Source: Desulfobacterales bacterium (GTDB lineage: Bacteria; Desulfobacterota; Desulfobacteria; Desulfobacterales; Desulfolunaceae). From it: a DNA stretch of 64,000 nt. Positions 48,177 to 57,011 of the stretch are shown in pieces. The notes under the pieces are model-generated. The model saw nothing but the letters and a program-made list of their open reading frames with translations, was not told the origin of the DNA and did not search any database. The translations under genes were made by a program, and so were the position numbers. Position 1 is the stretch's first letter. Every line of letters starts with the position of its first letter. The stretch is from NCBI GenBank assembly GCA_022360815.1, contig JAKSCC010000225.1:1-64000 (forward strand), in the 5' to 3' direction.

Positions 48177-50126
48177 ATGGCACAGACACGAGAAATGGTT
48201 GGGGGGATCGAGACCTTGGAGGCGGCATTGGCTTTTCTTGAGGCTTGCATGGATGCCGAAACCTTTGGAAAGCTTAAACAGATAAAAACGGAGACCGCAG
48301 TGATAACCATTGCCAATGCGGCCAAGCTTTGCACACCCGAGGCGATTTTTATCAATACCGGAAATGAAGAAGACAAGGCCTTTGTCCGCAAAGGGGCCCT
48401 TGATGCTGAGGAAGAGGCCTCCCTTCCCATGCCAAATCACAGCATTCACTACGATCTCAAAGACGAGCAGGGTCGCATCACAGATCGGACCTTCTATCTG
48501 GCAGAGCCCGATGAGAAGGTGAGCTCTTTGGCCAACCGTATTGATCGGTCAGAAGGGCTTGAAGACGTGAAATCCAAAATGGCAGGCATTATGAAGGGGA
48601 TGACCATGATCGTAGGGCTTTATATGCGCGGTCCTGTGGGAGCCTTTGCCTCCAATCCTTCTCTTCAGATCACCTCTTCTTTCTACGTTTCTCATAGTGC
48701 TGAGATGCTTTATCGAAATCGTTTCTACGAATTCGATGCTGAAGTGGAGCGCCTGGGCTATTTCTATACCAACCTTCATTCTCAAGGACTCAATCGAACC
48801 GAAGACCTTCCCGACGCACGGGTCTATATGGATCGCCATGATCAGACCACCTACTCTATCAATTGCACTTACGCTGGCAACACTTTGCTCATGAAGAAGG
48901 GCAACCATCGGTTCTCTGTGGATAAGGCCGTGAAGAACCGTGGCAACGAACTCTCAGAGCATATGTTTATCACCGGCATCGAAGGGCCAGAGAGCCGCGT
49001 GACTTGGTTTGCGGGAGCCGCTCCCAGTGGGTGCGGTAAGACCACAACGGCCATGGCAGGTCACCACTTTGTGGGGGATGATTTGGCCCAGATGTGGATC
49101 GCCGAGGATGGTACTGTGCGTAGCATCAACCCTGAGGCGGGTATTTTCGGTATTGTGGAAGATGTAAACTGGGAGGGAGACCCCGGCCTGATGCCACTGC
49201 TTCGTGAAGAGAAGACCGAGGTGATCTGGTCCAACGTGCTCATTGATGAAGAGGGCCAGCCCCAGTGGACGGGCAATGGCGATGCACCTTTCAAAAAAGG
49301 AAAGAACTTTCAAGGGGCGTGGGAGCCCGGTATGGTGGATGAAAAGGGAGGGGCGGTTCCTCCGTCTCATCCCAACGCACGCGCCACCCTTAGGGCCAGT
49401 GCTCTGGCCAACTACGCACCGGCATCTGAAGATCCCAACGGTGTGGAGACCAGTGTGATCACCTACTCCGGACGCGATGCCGATACCATGCCGCCTGTGT
49501 GGGTGGCGAAAAATTCCGATCACGGTGTGGCCATTGGTGCCTGTATTGTCTCTGCGGCCACTGCCACAGAGGTGGGAGCCAGCGGCGTGAAACGTGCCCC
49601 TTGGGCCAACGCGCCTTTTATTCCCGGTGCATTGGGTGAGTACATGGATGCCCAGTTTAAGTTCTGGGGCAACACCCATATCGCCGATGGCAAACGGCCC
49701 CTTATGGCTGGCCTCAACTACTTTCTAACACACGAAGCCCGTGGGGGAGAGTCCAAGGCCCTTCTGGGGGAAAAGCGGGATGTCAAGGTGTGGCTTGGCT
49801 GGCTTGAGCGCCGTTTTCACGGTGAGGTGGGAGCCATTGAGACGCCCATCGGATTTATTCCAGAGTACGAAGATCTCAAGCAGCTCTTTGCTGAGATTCT
49901 GGATAAGCCCTATACAAAAGATCTCTACAACAAGCAGTTCTCCATCTATGTGGAGAATATTGTCTCCAGAATTGATCTTCAGGCAAAGGCTTACGGTAAG
50001 GAAGAGGAGATTCCTTCGCGTTTTTTCGAGGTACTTGCCGAGCAGAGAGAGGGCCTTCTTGCAGCCAAGGCGAGCTTTGGACCGGTGGTGAATCCGGCTG
50101 AGTTCAAGGCGAGGAATGCGGCCTGA
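48177..50126 (+). CDS. pckG: Phosphoenolpyruvate carboxykinase (GTP type)
   Basis: WFAGAAPSGCGKTTTAM P-loop; 649 aa; FKARN and NWFR-type region; start ATG at 48177. Confidence 0.88.
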   Translation: MAQTREMVGGIETLEAALAFLEACMDAETFGKLKQIKTETAVITIANAAKLCTPEAIFINTGNEEDKAFVRKGALDAEEEASLPMPNHSIHYDLKDEQGRITDRTFYLAEPDEKVSSLANRIDRSEGLEDVKSKMAGIMKGMTMIVGLYMRGPVGAFASNPSLQITSSFYVSHSAEMLYRNRFYEFDAEVERLGYFYTNLHSQGLNRTEDLPDARVYMDRHDQTTYSINCTYAGNTLLMKKGNHRFSVDKAVKNRGNELSEHMFITGIEGPESRVTWFAGAAPSGCGKTTTAMAGHHFVGDDLAQMWIAEDGTVRSINPEAGIFGIVEDVNWEGDPGLMPLLREEKTEVIWSNVLIDEEGQPQWTGNGDAPFKKGKNFQGAWEPGMVDEKGGAVPPSHPNARATLRASALANYAPASEDPNGVETSVITYSGRDADTMPPVWVAKNSDHGVAIGACIVSAATATEVGASGVKRAPWANAPFIPGALGEYMDAQFKFWGNTHIADGKRPLMAGLNYFLTHEARGGESKALLGEKRDVKVWLGWLERRFHGEVGAIETPIGFIPEYEDLKQLFAEILDKPYTKDLYNKQFSIYVENIVSRIDLQAKAYGKEEEIPSRFFEVLAEQREGLLAAKASFGPVVNPAEFKARNAA

Positions 50127-50190
50127 TACGCATGCAAATGGGTCCTGTAAATGCGAGGGGCCCATCTGAAGTACCGATTTTTAGAACAGC

Positions 50191-50227
50191 AAAACCCCGT
50201 CTGTTGGTTTCTCAGGCGGGGTTTTTC
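50191..50227 (+). terminator. pckG terminator
   Basis: aaaaccccgtctgttggtttctcaggcggggttttt. Confidence 0.75.
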
Positions 50228-50382
50228 TATGGCTTTTGATTGGATGATTTTCTGTGTTTTCTCGAAATGTATTTTGATATGGATGATCATGTGACGAGAT
50301 ACTTCAAAATCGAATCTTGCTAAAATACCCGCGGGCAAGGCCCGCATGAGATGCACAGGGCATCTTGGAACCCGGAGGTGTG

Positions 50383-52104
50383 ATGTCTCAGCTAGACTGG
50401 ATGATCGTAGCCGGATACCTTCTTCTCAGTGTGACACTGGGAGTCTGGTTTTCTCGGCGGGCCCTTAGAAGTGTGGATGATTATTTTGTTTCGGGGCGTT
50501 CGTTTCCGTGGTGGTTGGCGGGTGTCTCCATGGTGGCAACGGCCTTTGCCATCGACACACCCTTGGGGATTGTTGGTCTTGTGGCGGGAGACGGAATACC
50601 AGGGGTGTGGTTTGCCTGGTCTTTTGTGCTTGGCGGTGCGGGCACTCTGGGGGCTTTTCTCTTTTCGGCCATGCTGAGACGTTCCCGAATTATCACCACT
50701 GCAGAACTCATCGAACTGCGATACTCGGGTCCTCAGGCCGCTGCCTTAAGGGGCTTTAAGGGGATCTACTTCGGCGTGTTTGCCAACGCCATCACCTTGG
50801 GGTGGATCATCAAAGCGGTATGGACCCTTTCTGAGGTGGTTGTGCCTGGTATGGATCGGGATCTTTTGATGGCAACGCTTCTTCTTTTTACCCTGGTTTA
50901 TACGGCCATGAGTGGGCTTTGGGGGATTGCGGCCACCGATTTTATTCAGTTTGTAATTGGAAGTATCGGCTCGTTTCTTTTGGCTTACTACGCCTGGGAG
51001 CATATCGGGGGCATCGGCGAGGTGGTTGAAGGGTTCAAACTCAAGTATGGGGCAGAGGATGCAGTCATGCGTCTTTCGTTTTTGCCCAAATACGGCACCT
51101 CTTTTTTTGTTACCTTTGTGGTTTTTATCACCTTTAGGTGGTGGGGGAATCCGCCGCCCGCCATCACCCAGCGCATCATTGCCTCCAAAGGAGAGAAGGA
51201 GGCGTCCATGGCCACCCTCTTTTTTGCGTTCCTCGCCTTTGGTTTCAACTACTGGCCCATGATTTTTGCGGCCATGGTTTCTCTGGTCGCCTTTCCCGAT
51301 GCCTCAAGTCCTGAAGTGGGGTATGCCATGCTCTTGACCCGTCTTCTTCCCACAGGTTTTTTGGGACTCATGATGGCATCGCTGATGGCTGCTTTCATGT
51401 CCACGGTGGATACCCACATCAACTACGGGGCCTCTTATATGGTCAACGACATCTATCGGCGTTTTGTGGTGCGGAATGCATCGGAGAAGCACTATGTGAG
51501 AGCTTCTCAGGTCTGCACCGTGATCATGCTTCTGGTGGCGGTTTTTGTGGCCTATAACCTCGACTCTGTGGCGAGTGCTTGGTATTATATGTCTATGATT
51601 ACAGCGGGCTATGGTGTTGTTGTCGTGGTGAGATGGTTTTGGTGGCGGGTCAACGCCTGGGCAGAGATCGCCGCTCTGGCAACATCGGGCCTCACCAGTA
51701 CCTTGCTCTCTCCAAAATTTGCAAAAGCCCTGGGGTATTGGGATGCGATCCCCCATATTCGGTGGCAGTATCGCTTTTTGATTGTGGTGGGTGTTTGCAC
51801 TGTGAGTTGGGTGACGGTCTGTCTTTTTACAAAGCCCGATGACGAGGCACACCTGGTGGCTTTTTGCAAAAAAGTGAAACCTTATCCCACCTTTTGGGGC
51901 CCCATTCGAAAACGCTACCCCGAGATTGAGTGGCGGGAGAATTTTGGGTTGGCCGTTGCTCTCTGGTTGGTGGGAGCCCTTGGGGTTTATGCTTTCTGTT
52001 TTGGGATGGGCAGTCTCATGTTTCTCAAATGGGTTCAAGCGAGTTTTCTTTTTCTTATCGCGGGTACCATTGCCTTTGGTATTCGCCGTCTTTGGAATCC
52101 TTGA
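50383..52104 (+). CDS. Sodium:solute symporter family protein
   Basis: Multi-TM SSS fold; VDDYFVSGRSFPWWLAGVSMVATAFAIDTPLG; MASLMAAFMSTVDTHINYGASYMVNDIY. Confidence 0.9.
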   Translation: MSQLDWMIVAGYLLLSVTLGVWFSRRALRSVDDYFVSGRSFPWWLAGVSMVATAFAIDTPLGIVGLVAGDGIPGVWFAWSFVLGGAGTLGAFLFSAMLRRSRIITTAELIELRYSGPQAAALRGFKGIYFGVFANAITLGWIIKAVWTLSEVVVPGMDRDLLMATLLLFTLVYTAMSGLWGIAATDFIQFVIGSIGSFLLAYYAWEHIGGIGEVVEGFKLKYGAEDAVMRLSFLPKYGTSFFVTFVVFITFRWWGNPPPAITQRIIASKGEKEASMATLFFAFLAFGFNYWPMIFAAMVSLVAFPDASSPEVGYAMLLTRLLPTGFLGLMMASLMAAFMSTVDTHINYGASYMVNDIYRRFVVRNASEKHYVRASQVCTVIMLLVAVFVAYNLDSVASAWYYMSMITAGYGVVVVVRWFWWRVNAWAEIAALATSGLTSTLLSPKFAKALGYWDAIPHIRWQYRFLIVVGVCTVSWVTVCLFTKPDDEAHLVAFCKKVKPYPTFWGPIRKRYPEIEWRENFGLAVALWLVGALGVYAFCFGMGSLMFLKWVQASFLFLIAGTIAFGIRRLWNP

Positions 52105-52216
52105 TTTCGTAATGTGCAGCTATTTTGCAACGGGTTGTTGAAAAATGGATTTTTGTTGCAGAAAACCAAGTGAGCGGCCTTGCATGATGGCATTTCGTGG
52201 CTAAATTTTTCAACTG

Positions 52217-52241
52217 GATCTCATCCATGATGGATGAGATC
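52217..52241. repeat. 25-nt near-perfect palindrome upstream of the DUF6178-like gene
   Basis: gatctcatccatgatggatgagatc: 12-nt arms around one central base. Confidence 0.85.
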
Positions 52242-52283
52242 GGGTTCCACTAACAGCACCCCACTCCGAACCAAAGGAAGAAC

Positions 52284-54032
52284 ATGAATATAGAAGAGAA
52301 GTTAAATATATCTGGGACGCTTTCGAAGGCGGATGCTCGGCGTTATAAAAAGCGCCTTGAGATCATGGCCATGGAACAGCCCGAAAAAGCGCTGGATGCC
52401 ATCTTATCCGATCCCACGCCTGCGGCCCTTGTGCAGTCTTTTCCTCGTCAGGATCTCTATTTCTTGGTCAACGATATCGGGGTGGAAGACGCCCTTCCGG
52501 TTCTCTCGGTGGCAAGTTCCGCTCAATGGGGCTATTTTATTGACATTGAAGTGTGGGACAAAGATCGCGTTGACCCCGACGCCTTGACCCGGTGGTTTGA
52601 TCTTCTGCTGAAGGCAGACCCCAAACGATGCGTCAACTGGATGGTTTCAGATCAGACGGCCTTTTTTGAAGCCTATCTGGCCCGCTACATTGAGGTGCGT
52701 GTTCGAGAAAAGAATGAAGACCCCTCTGATTTCGGACCGGGTTGGTTCACCTTTGACGACTGGTTCTATATCAAGCATCGAGAGCTTGCCGAAGAGAAGG
52801 TGGAAGATGGGGCTCTGTACATTCATCCCGATGATCGAAATGACGTGGTCTTTTCACTGCTTCAGACTCTCTCGGAGACGGATCATCCCCGTTTTCAGAG
52901 TGTGCTTCTTGAGGCCATGAGCGTACTTTCATCTGAGGTGGAAGAGGAGAACTACCGTCTGCGAAATGTGCGGCTCTCCGAAGAGGGATTCTACCCCTTT
53001 GAGGAGGCGTTGGGGGTTTATGCGCCTTTGGCTTCGGAGGACGTGGCAGACGGGCTCATGAAAAGAGCACCTGTGGCGGGCTCTGCAGCCACTCCAGGGG
53101 TCCATGCCAACACGGTATCGGAAGGGGATCTCTTCTCCAATGCCTTGGCCGAAGTGGACGAAGGCGAGACACTCGCCTCCCTTCAGATGGAGTTTGCGGC
53201 CCTTTGCAACCGGGTCATCTCCGCAGATCAGAAACAGGTGCAGGAACGAGCTCAGCTTAAAGGGATTGTCTCCAAGGTGTGCGGCTACATCTCCATCGGC
53301 CTTTCTCTTCTGGATAAAGGCGAGAAAGGGCCACGGTCCATGGGGGCCTGGCTTTCCTCCTGCGGTTTGGAGGAGATTTTTCGAGTGGGTTATGGCAAGG
53401 CCATGGCCTTGAAGTTTAAAGCCGATCGGTGGCGCCGCGAGAGCTGGCTTCTTGGTGGCGGGCACCCTCTTTCTCTTTTGGGGGAAGCTTGGATGGGAGT
53501 GATGGGTGGCCTGCTTTTAAACCGGCCCCTCTTTTTTGACAACTATCAAACGGGGGCTCTTTATCGAGAGTTTGCCTCCCTTGACGATATTGAAGCCACG
53601 GAAGCGATTTTTTCAGATGTGGAAGGGCTCGATAACATGGTGGGATTTCTTGCACCTGATGTGGCGCTTTTTAAAGGTCCTTCGCTCACCCTTAAGAGTC
53701 TTTTGCTTACCCTTTGGACTCCTGTGTGGCTGGGGGAGGCCGATCATTCTGGACCGGTTGATCTGGATCAGGTGAGACGTCTTCTTGATGAGATTTTTGA
53801 AGAGGGCAAAGAGGGTAAACGGCAGATTACCGATGCTGCAAAATCTCATTTTCTAAGCTGGCTTTCCGAGGCCGGAGCCGTTCCGGTAGAAGAGGTGAGC
53901 CATCGTTTGGCTGGCACTTTGGAACGACTTTTTGCAGAACTGGCCGACGAATATGGCCCTGTGACACCCCACACCCTGGATGCCCGGTTTGTCCATTTCT
54001 TCATATTGACTCCAGAGGAAGATCTGGAGTAG
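52284..54032 (+). CDS. Uncharacterised protein, possibly DUF6178-like
   Basis: 582 aa intact ORF; MAMEQPEKALDAILSDPTPAALVQSFPRQDLYFLVNDIGVEDALPVL; RBS ggaag before ATG. Family assignment from memory only. Confidence 0.65.
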   Translation: MNIEEKLNISGTLSKADARRYKKRLEIMAMEQPEKALDAILSDPTPAALVQSFPRQDLYFLVNDIGVEDALPVLSVASSAQWGYFIDIEVWDKDRVDPDALTRWFDLLLKADPKRCVNWMVSDQTAFFEAYLARYIEVRVREKNEDPSDFGPGWFTFDDWFYIKHRELAEEKVEDGALYIHPDDRNDVVFSLLQTLSETDHPRFQSVLLEAMSVLSSEVEEENYRLRNVRLSEEGFYPFEEALGVYAPLASEDVADGLMKRAPVAGSAATPGVHANTVSEGDLFSNALAEVDEGETLASLQMEFAALCNRVISADQKQVQERAQLKGIVSKVCGYISIGLSLLDKGEKGPRSMGAWLSSCGLEEIFRVGYGKAMALKFKADRWRRESWLLGGGHPLSLLGEAWMGVMGGLLLNRPLFFDNYQTGALYREFASLDDIEATEAIFSDVEGLDNMVGFLAPDVALFKGPSLTLKSLLLTLWTPVWLGEADHSGPVDLDQVRRLLDEIFEEGKEGKRQITDAAKSHFLSWLSEAGAVPVEEVSHRLAGTLERLFAELADEYGPVTPHTLDARFVHFFILTPEEDLE

Positions 54033-54042
54033 TCTCTTTTGA

Positions 54043-54080
54043 AGACGGGCTTTTTTGCTTTTTGGACGAAAAGCCCGTCT
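54043..54080 (+). terminator. Terminator-like hairpin after the DUF6178-like gene
   Basis: agacgggcttttttgctttttggacgaaaagcccgtct inverted repeat 11 bp after the stop. Confidence 0.6.
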
Positions 54081-54167
54081 GCCCCTCCTTACAAAGCACC
54101 CCTCTTTTTGTGACTTCCCCATGTGCTGAGACTCCTGCCATCGAAAACGTTTCACCATGGAGGTTCT

Positions 54168-54737
54168 ATGGACCACGAGCCTGAAATGAAGATCGGTCTT
54201 CCGCAGTTTCGCGCCATCAGTCACGCTATTTCCCGCTATGAAGACATCACTCTGCTTGGGGTTCACCTGGTGGAGAGCATCTGCACATCCTTTGAGATTA
54301 AGGCGGCCAGTATTCTTCTTTTTGATGATCGAGAAAATCGTCTCTTTAATGTCTGTAGCTATGGGCTTAGTGATGAGTACAACAGCCAGGTTCCCGAATG
54401 GTCAGCCCGTTTTGAAGAGTTTACAAGGGGCAAATGGGTCTACTTCAAAGACTTCTCAATGGATCCTCGAGTAGAAAACTATGAGGCCATTCAGAAGGAG
54501 GGGCTTCGTTCCATGCTCTCTGTTCCTATCAAGCGTCGAGAACATATCTTGGGGCTTTTAAAACTTTATAACTCGGAGAGTTGGATTCTGCACAAGGAAG
54601 ACATTCTGAGTATCTCTGTTTTGGCCGAGCAGTATGGCCTGGTCATTGAAAACAATGGCCTTCAGAATTTTTTAACGGAGGTGAAGGAGGCCATGGGGCG
54701 TCTTCCCCTTCGAAAGCTTCAAGGATTGACGCCGTGA
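54168..54737 (+). CDS. GAF domain-containing protein
   Basis: IKAASILLFDDRENRLFNVCSYGLS...GLRSMLSVPIKRREHILGLLKLYNSE...ISVLAEQYGLVIENN. Confidence 0.85.
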   Translation: MDHEPEMKIGLPQFRAISHAISRYEDITLLGVHLVESICTSFEIKAASILLFDDRENRLFNVCSYGLSDEYNSQVPEWSARFEEFTRGKWVYFKDFSMDPRVENYEAIQKEGLRSMLSVPIKRREHILGLLKLYNSESWILHKEDILSISVLAEQYGLVIENNGLQNFLTEVKEAMGRLPLRKLQGLTP

Positions 54738-55639
54738 AATCCGATGTCATTTTGGATACCTCGGATTTTATGGCCATTGATGTGGGAGACCGTGTGGGGG
54801 TAGGGGGGCGGCTTTTTCGTGTCACTGGCAATGCCCGTGAGGGGCGTTTTGGGGTGGAAGACCCCAAGATGTGGGTCAAGTGGGTGGTTGATGAGGAGAC
54901 AAACACCCGTAAAGTGATGAAGTTGGTTTTTTTTGAGAGTTTTATTACGTCGCTGGGTGGGGTGAAGATTCGCTGTTTTCGGGATCCTGCCAAAGAGGCT
55001 CAAATTTTGACCGCCATGCGGGAGCACCCCCACTTTATGCAGGGGCAGGCATGGGAAGACAGCAGAGGAAACAACGTTCGGGTTATTGATGTGGTACGGG
55101 GGGCGAATTTTTACTCCTTTTTGGAAGGGCTCCACCTCCCTCATCAGGACTACTTTGAGACGCTTCTTCCTGGAATACTCAAAGAACTGGTCAAAGCTTT
55201 TGAGGCGATTCGTTCCCTTCACCTCAAAGGGATGCGCCATGGGGATGTGAGAAACGATCACATTATTATTGAGAAGAGCTCTGGAAATTATGTCTGGATC
55301 GATTTTGACTACGACTACGAAGCAACGGAAAACCCATTTGGACTCGATATTTTTGGCATGGGGAATATCTTGCTCTATGCCATTGGAAAAGGGTTTCATA
55401 CCCTCCATGCCATGAAATACGATACGCGAAAATATGATGATTTTTTTGAAAAGTTGAAAGAGACGGATCTCTCCATTTTAGATGGAAGCCGCCTGATGAA
55501 TTTAAGAAAGCTCTACCCCTACATCCCCAAGGCTTTGAATAATATCTTGCTGCACTTTTCTCACGGGGCAGAGATCTACTACGAGAGTGCCGATGAGCTT
55601 ATTGAGGATATCAATCGGTGCCTCTACTCTATATTTTGA
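54734..55639 (+). CDS. Protein-kinase-like protein (atypical catalytic loop)
   Basis: GTG start overlapping the GAF stop (GTGA). HLKGMRHGDVRNDHIIIEKSSGNYVWIDFDYDYEATENPFGLDIFGMG resembles catalytic loop plus DFD. Confidence 0.75.
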   Translation: MKSDVILDTSDFMAIDVGDRVGVGGRLFRVTGNAREGRFGVEDPKMWVKWVVDEETNTRKVMKLVFFESFITSLGGVKIRCFRDPAKEAQILTAMREHPHFMQGQAWEDSRGNNVRVIDVVRGANFYSFLEGLHLPHQDYFETLLPGILKELVKAFEAIRSLHLKGMRHGDVRNDHIIIEKSSGNYVWIDFDYDYEATENPFGLDIFGMGNILLYAIGKGFHTLHAMKYDTRKYDDFFEKLKETDLSILDGSRLMNLRKLYPYIPKALNNILLHFSHGAEIYYESADELIEDINRCLYSIF

Positions 55640-55648
55640 CCCTTGCCT

Positions 55649-55755
55649 GATGGCTCCTTAAAAAAGCTAGAGGGCCTCGCAGGGCGCCACAACAATTGGG
55701 GTCCCGTAATTGTTTGATCTGGATGGCGCGGCGAGGCGTCGATTTTTTACGACCA
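55649..55755. repeat. Imperfect inverted-repeat element, family B, copy 4
   Basis: gatggctccttaaaaaagc...cctcgcagggcgcca ... tggcgcggcgagg...gattttttacgacca; nested stem acaatt/aattgt. Confidence 0.6.
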
Positions 55756-55795
55756 CACTTTTCTGGCTTAAGGCAACCAAACCCGGGAGGTGTTT

Positions 55796-56239
55796 ATGGA
55801 CTCCATCCTGATTGCCCTGAGTGATTCGGTCAGCTCCAAAGCTGTTTTGGAGTATGTCCTCTCCATGTCAATTTGCCCGGAAAGTGTGGAGATCACCTTG
55901 TTGCATGTCTTCAGGAAACCCTCCGGCGGAGAAGAGCTCATGGGCAAAAAGTATATGAAACAGCAGCCCGCACGCTACATGGACATTTTGGAGAGGGCCA
56001 GGGATCGGTTTATGGAGAAGGGAGTACCCAAAAAGAACATTACGCTTAAGATGGTAACAGAACCTTACGACACCATCGCCGATGGCATTATTCACCAGGC
56101 ACGGCAGATTCGTCCCTCACTGGTGGTGATTGGGCGCAAGCGCATGAGCAAAGCCGAAGAGTTTGTTTTGGGTGATGCCAGCATTAAGCTGGTCAGGGCT
56201 TTGGAGGACATGGCTGTTTTGGTGGTAAAGGTAATTTAG
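55796..56239 (+). CDS. Universal stress protein (UspA family)
   Basis: DSILIALSDSVSSKAVLEYVL; VVIGRKRMSKAEEFVLGDASIKLVRALEDMAVLVVK. Confidence 0.85.
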   Translation: MDSILIALSDSVSSKAVLEYVLSMSICPESVEITLLHVFRKPSGGEELMGKKYMKQQPARYMDILERARDRFMEKGVPKKNITLKMVTEPYDTIADGIIHQARQIRPSLVVIGRKRMSKAEEFVLGDASIKLVRALEDMAVLVVKVI

Positions 56240-56241
56240 CT

Positions 56242-56994
56242 CTACCCCATGGGGATGGCGCATGCCTCGGTTAGCTGAGAGAGGATCTCCCCGGCGCCAC
56301 CTTGAAGATAAATATCGGTGATGGTGGCGGTAAGGGGGGTGGGAGATGGGTTTACCTCAATGATGGTGGCTCCTTTGGATTTTGCAAGGGGAGGCATCAT
56401 GGCTGCGGGTTGAACCACAGCCGATGTTCCCACCACAAGCATCACATCGCATTGAAGGGAGAGCTCCTGGGAGCGTTTAAGAGGCTCCGTGGGAATGGGC
56501 TCGCCGAAAAAGATACAGTCCGGACGATAGATACCACCACAGGGACAGGTTGGAGGAAGTTGGTCAAGGGAGAGCGCTTCGCTTTTAATACCCTTTCCGC
56601 ACCCCATGCAGGTGTGTTTGGCGAAGGTGCCGTGAAATTCGATCACATCGCGGCTTCCGGCCTTCTGATGGAGAGAGTCCACATTTTGAGTAATGACAGA
56701 GGAGAGAAGGCCTCGCTCTTCAAGATGGGCCAAGGCAAGGTGTCCCTTGTTGGGTTGGGCGCTGTCCAGGGTCTCTTTAAGGGATTTTACCAATATCTCC
56801 CAGACCCTGGCCGGATTTTTTAAAAACGAGTCGATGTGGGCAAACTCCATGGGATCGATCTTTTCCCAGAGGCTTCCTGGTCCGCGAAATGGGGGGATTC
56901 CGCTCTCAACAGAGATCCCTGCTCCGGTAAGGGCGATGGTGAGGCGACTGGCGGAGAGGCTGCGTGCTGCGCTTTCGATGGAATTCGAGTCCAT
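56242..56994 (-). CDS. cobB: NAD-dependent protein deacylase, Sir2 family
   Basis: LTGAGISVESGIPPFRG; TQNVDSLHQKAG; FHGTF; CMGCGKG...CPCGG zinc ligands. Confidence 0.93.
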   Translation of the reverse strand: MDSNSIESAARSLSASRLTIALTGAGISVESGIPPFRGPGSLWEKIDPMEFAHIDSFLKNPARVWEILVKSLKETLDSAQPNKGHLALAHLEERGLLSSVITQNVDSLHQKAGSRDVIEFHGTFAKHTCMGCGKGIKSEALSLDQLPPTCPCGGIYRPDCIFFGEPIPTEPLKRSQELSLQCDVMLVVGTSAVVQPAAMMPPLAKSKGATIIEVNPSPTPLTATITDIYLQGGAGEILSQLTEACAIPMG

Positions 56995-57011
56995 GGGAGC
57001 TCCTGTTGGGT

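Noticed and set aside
48954-49679. 241-aa minus-strand ORF
   Set aside because: Antisense to pckG.
51304-52038. 244-aa minus-strand ORF
   Set aside because: Antisense to the sodium:solute symporter; His/Pro-rich shadow ORF.
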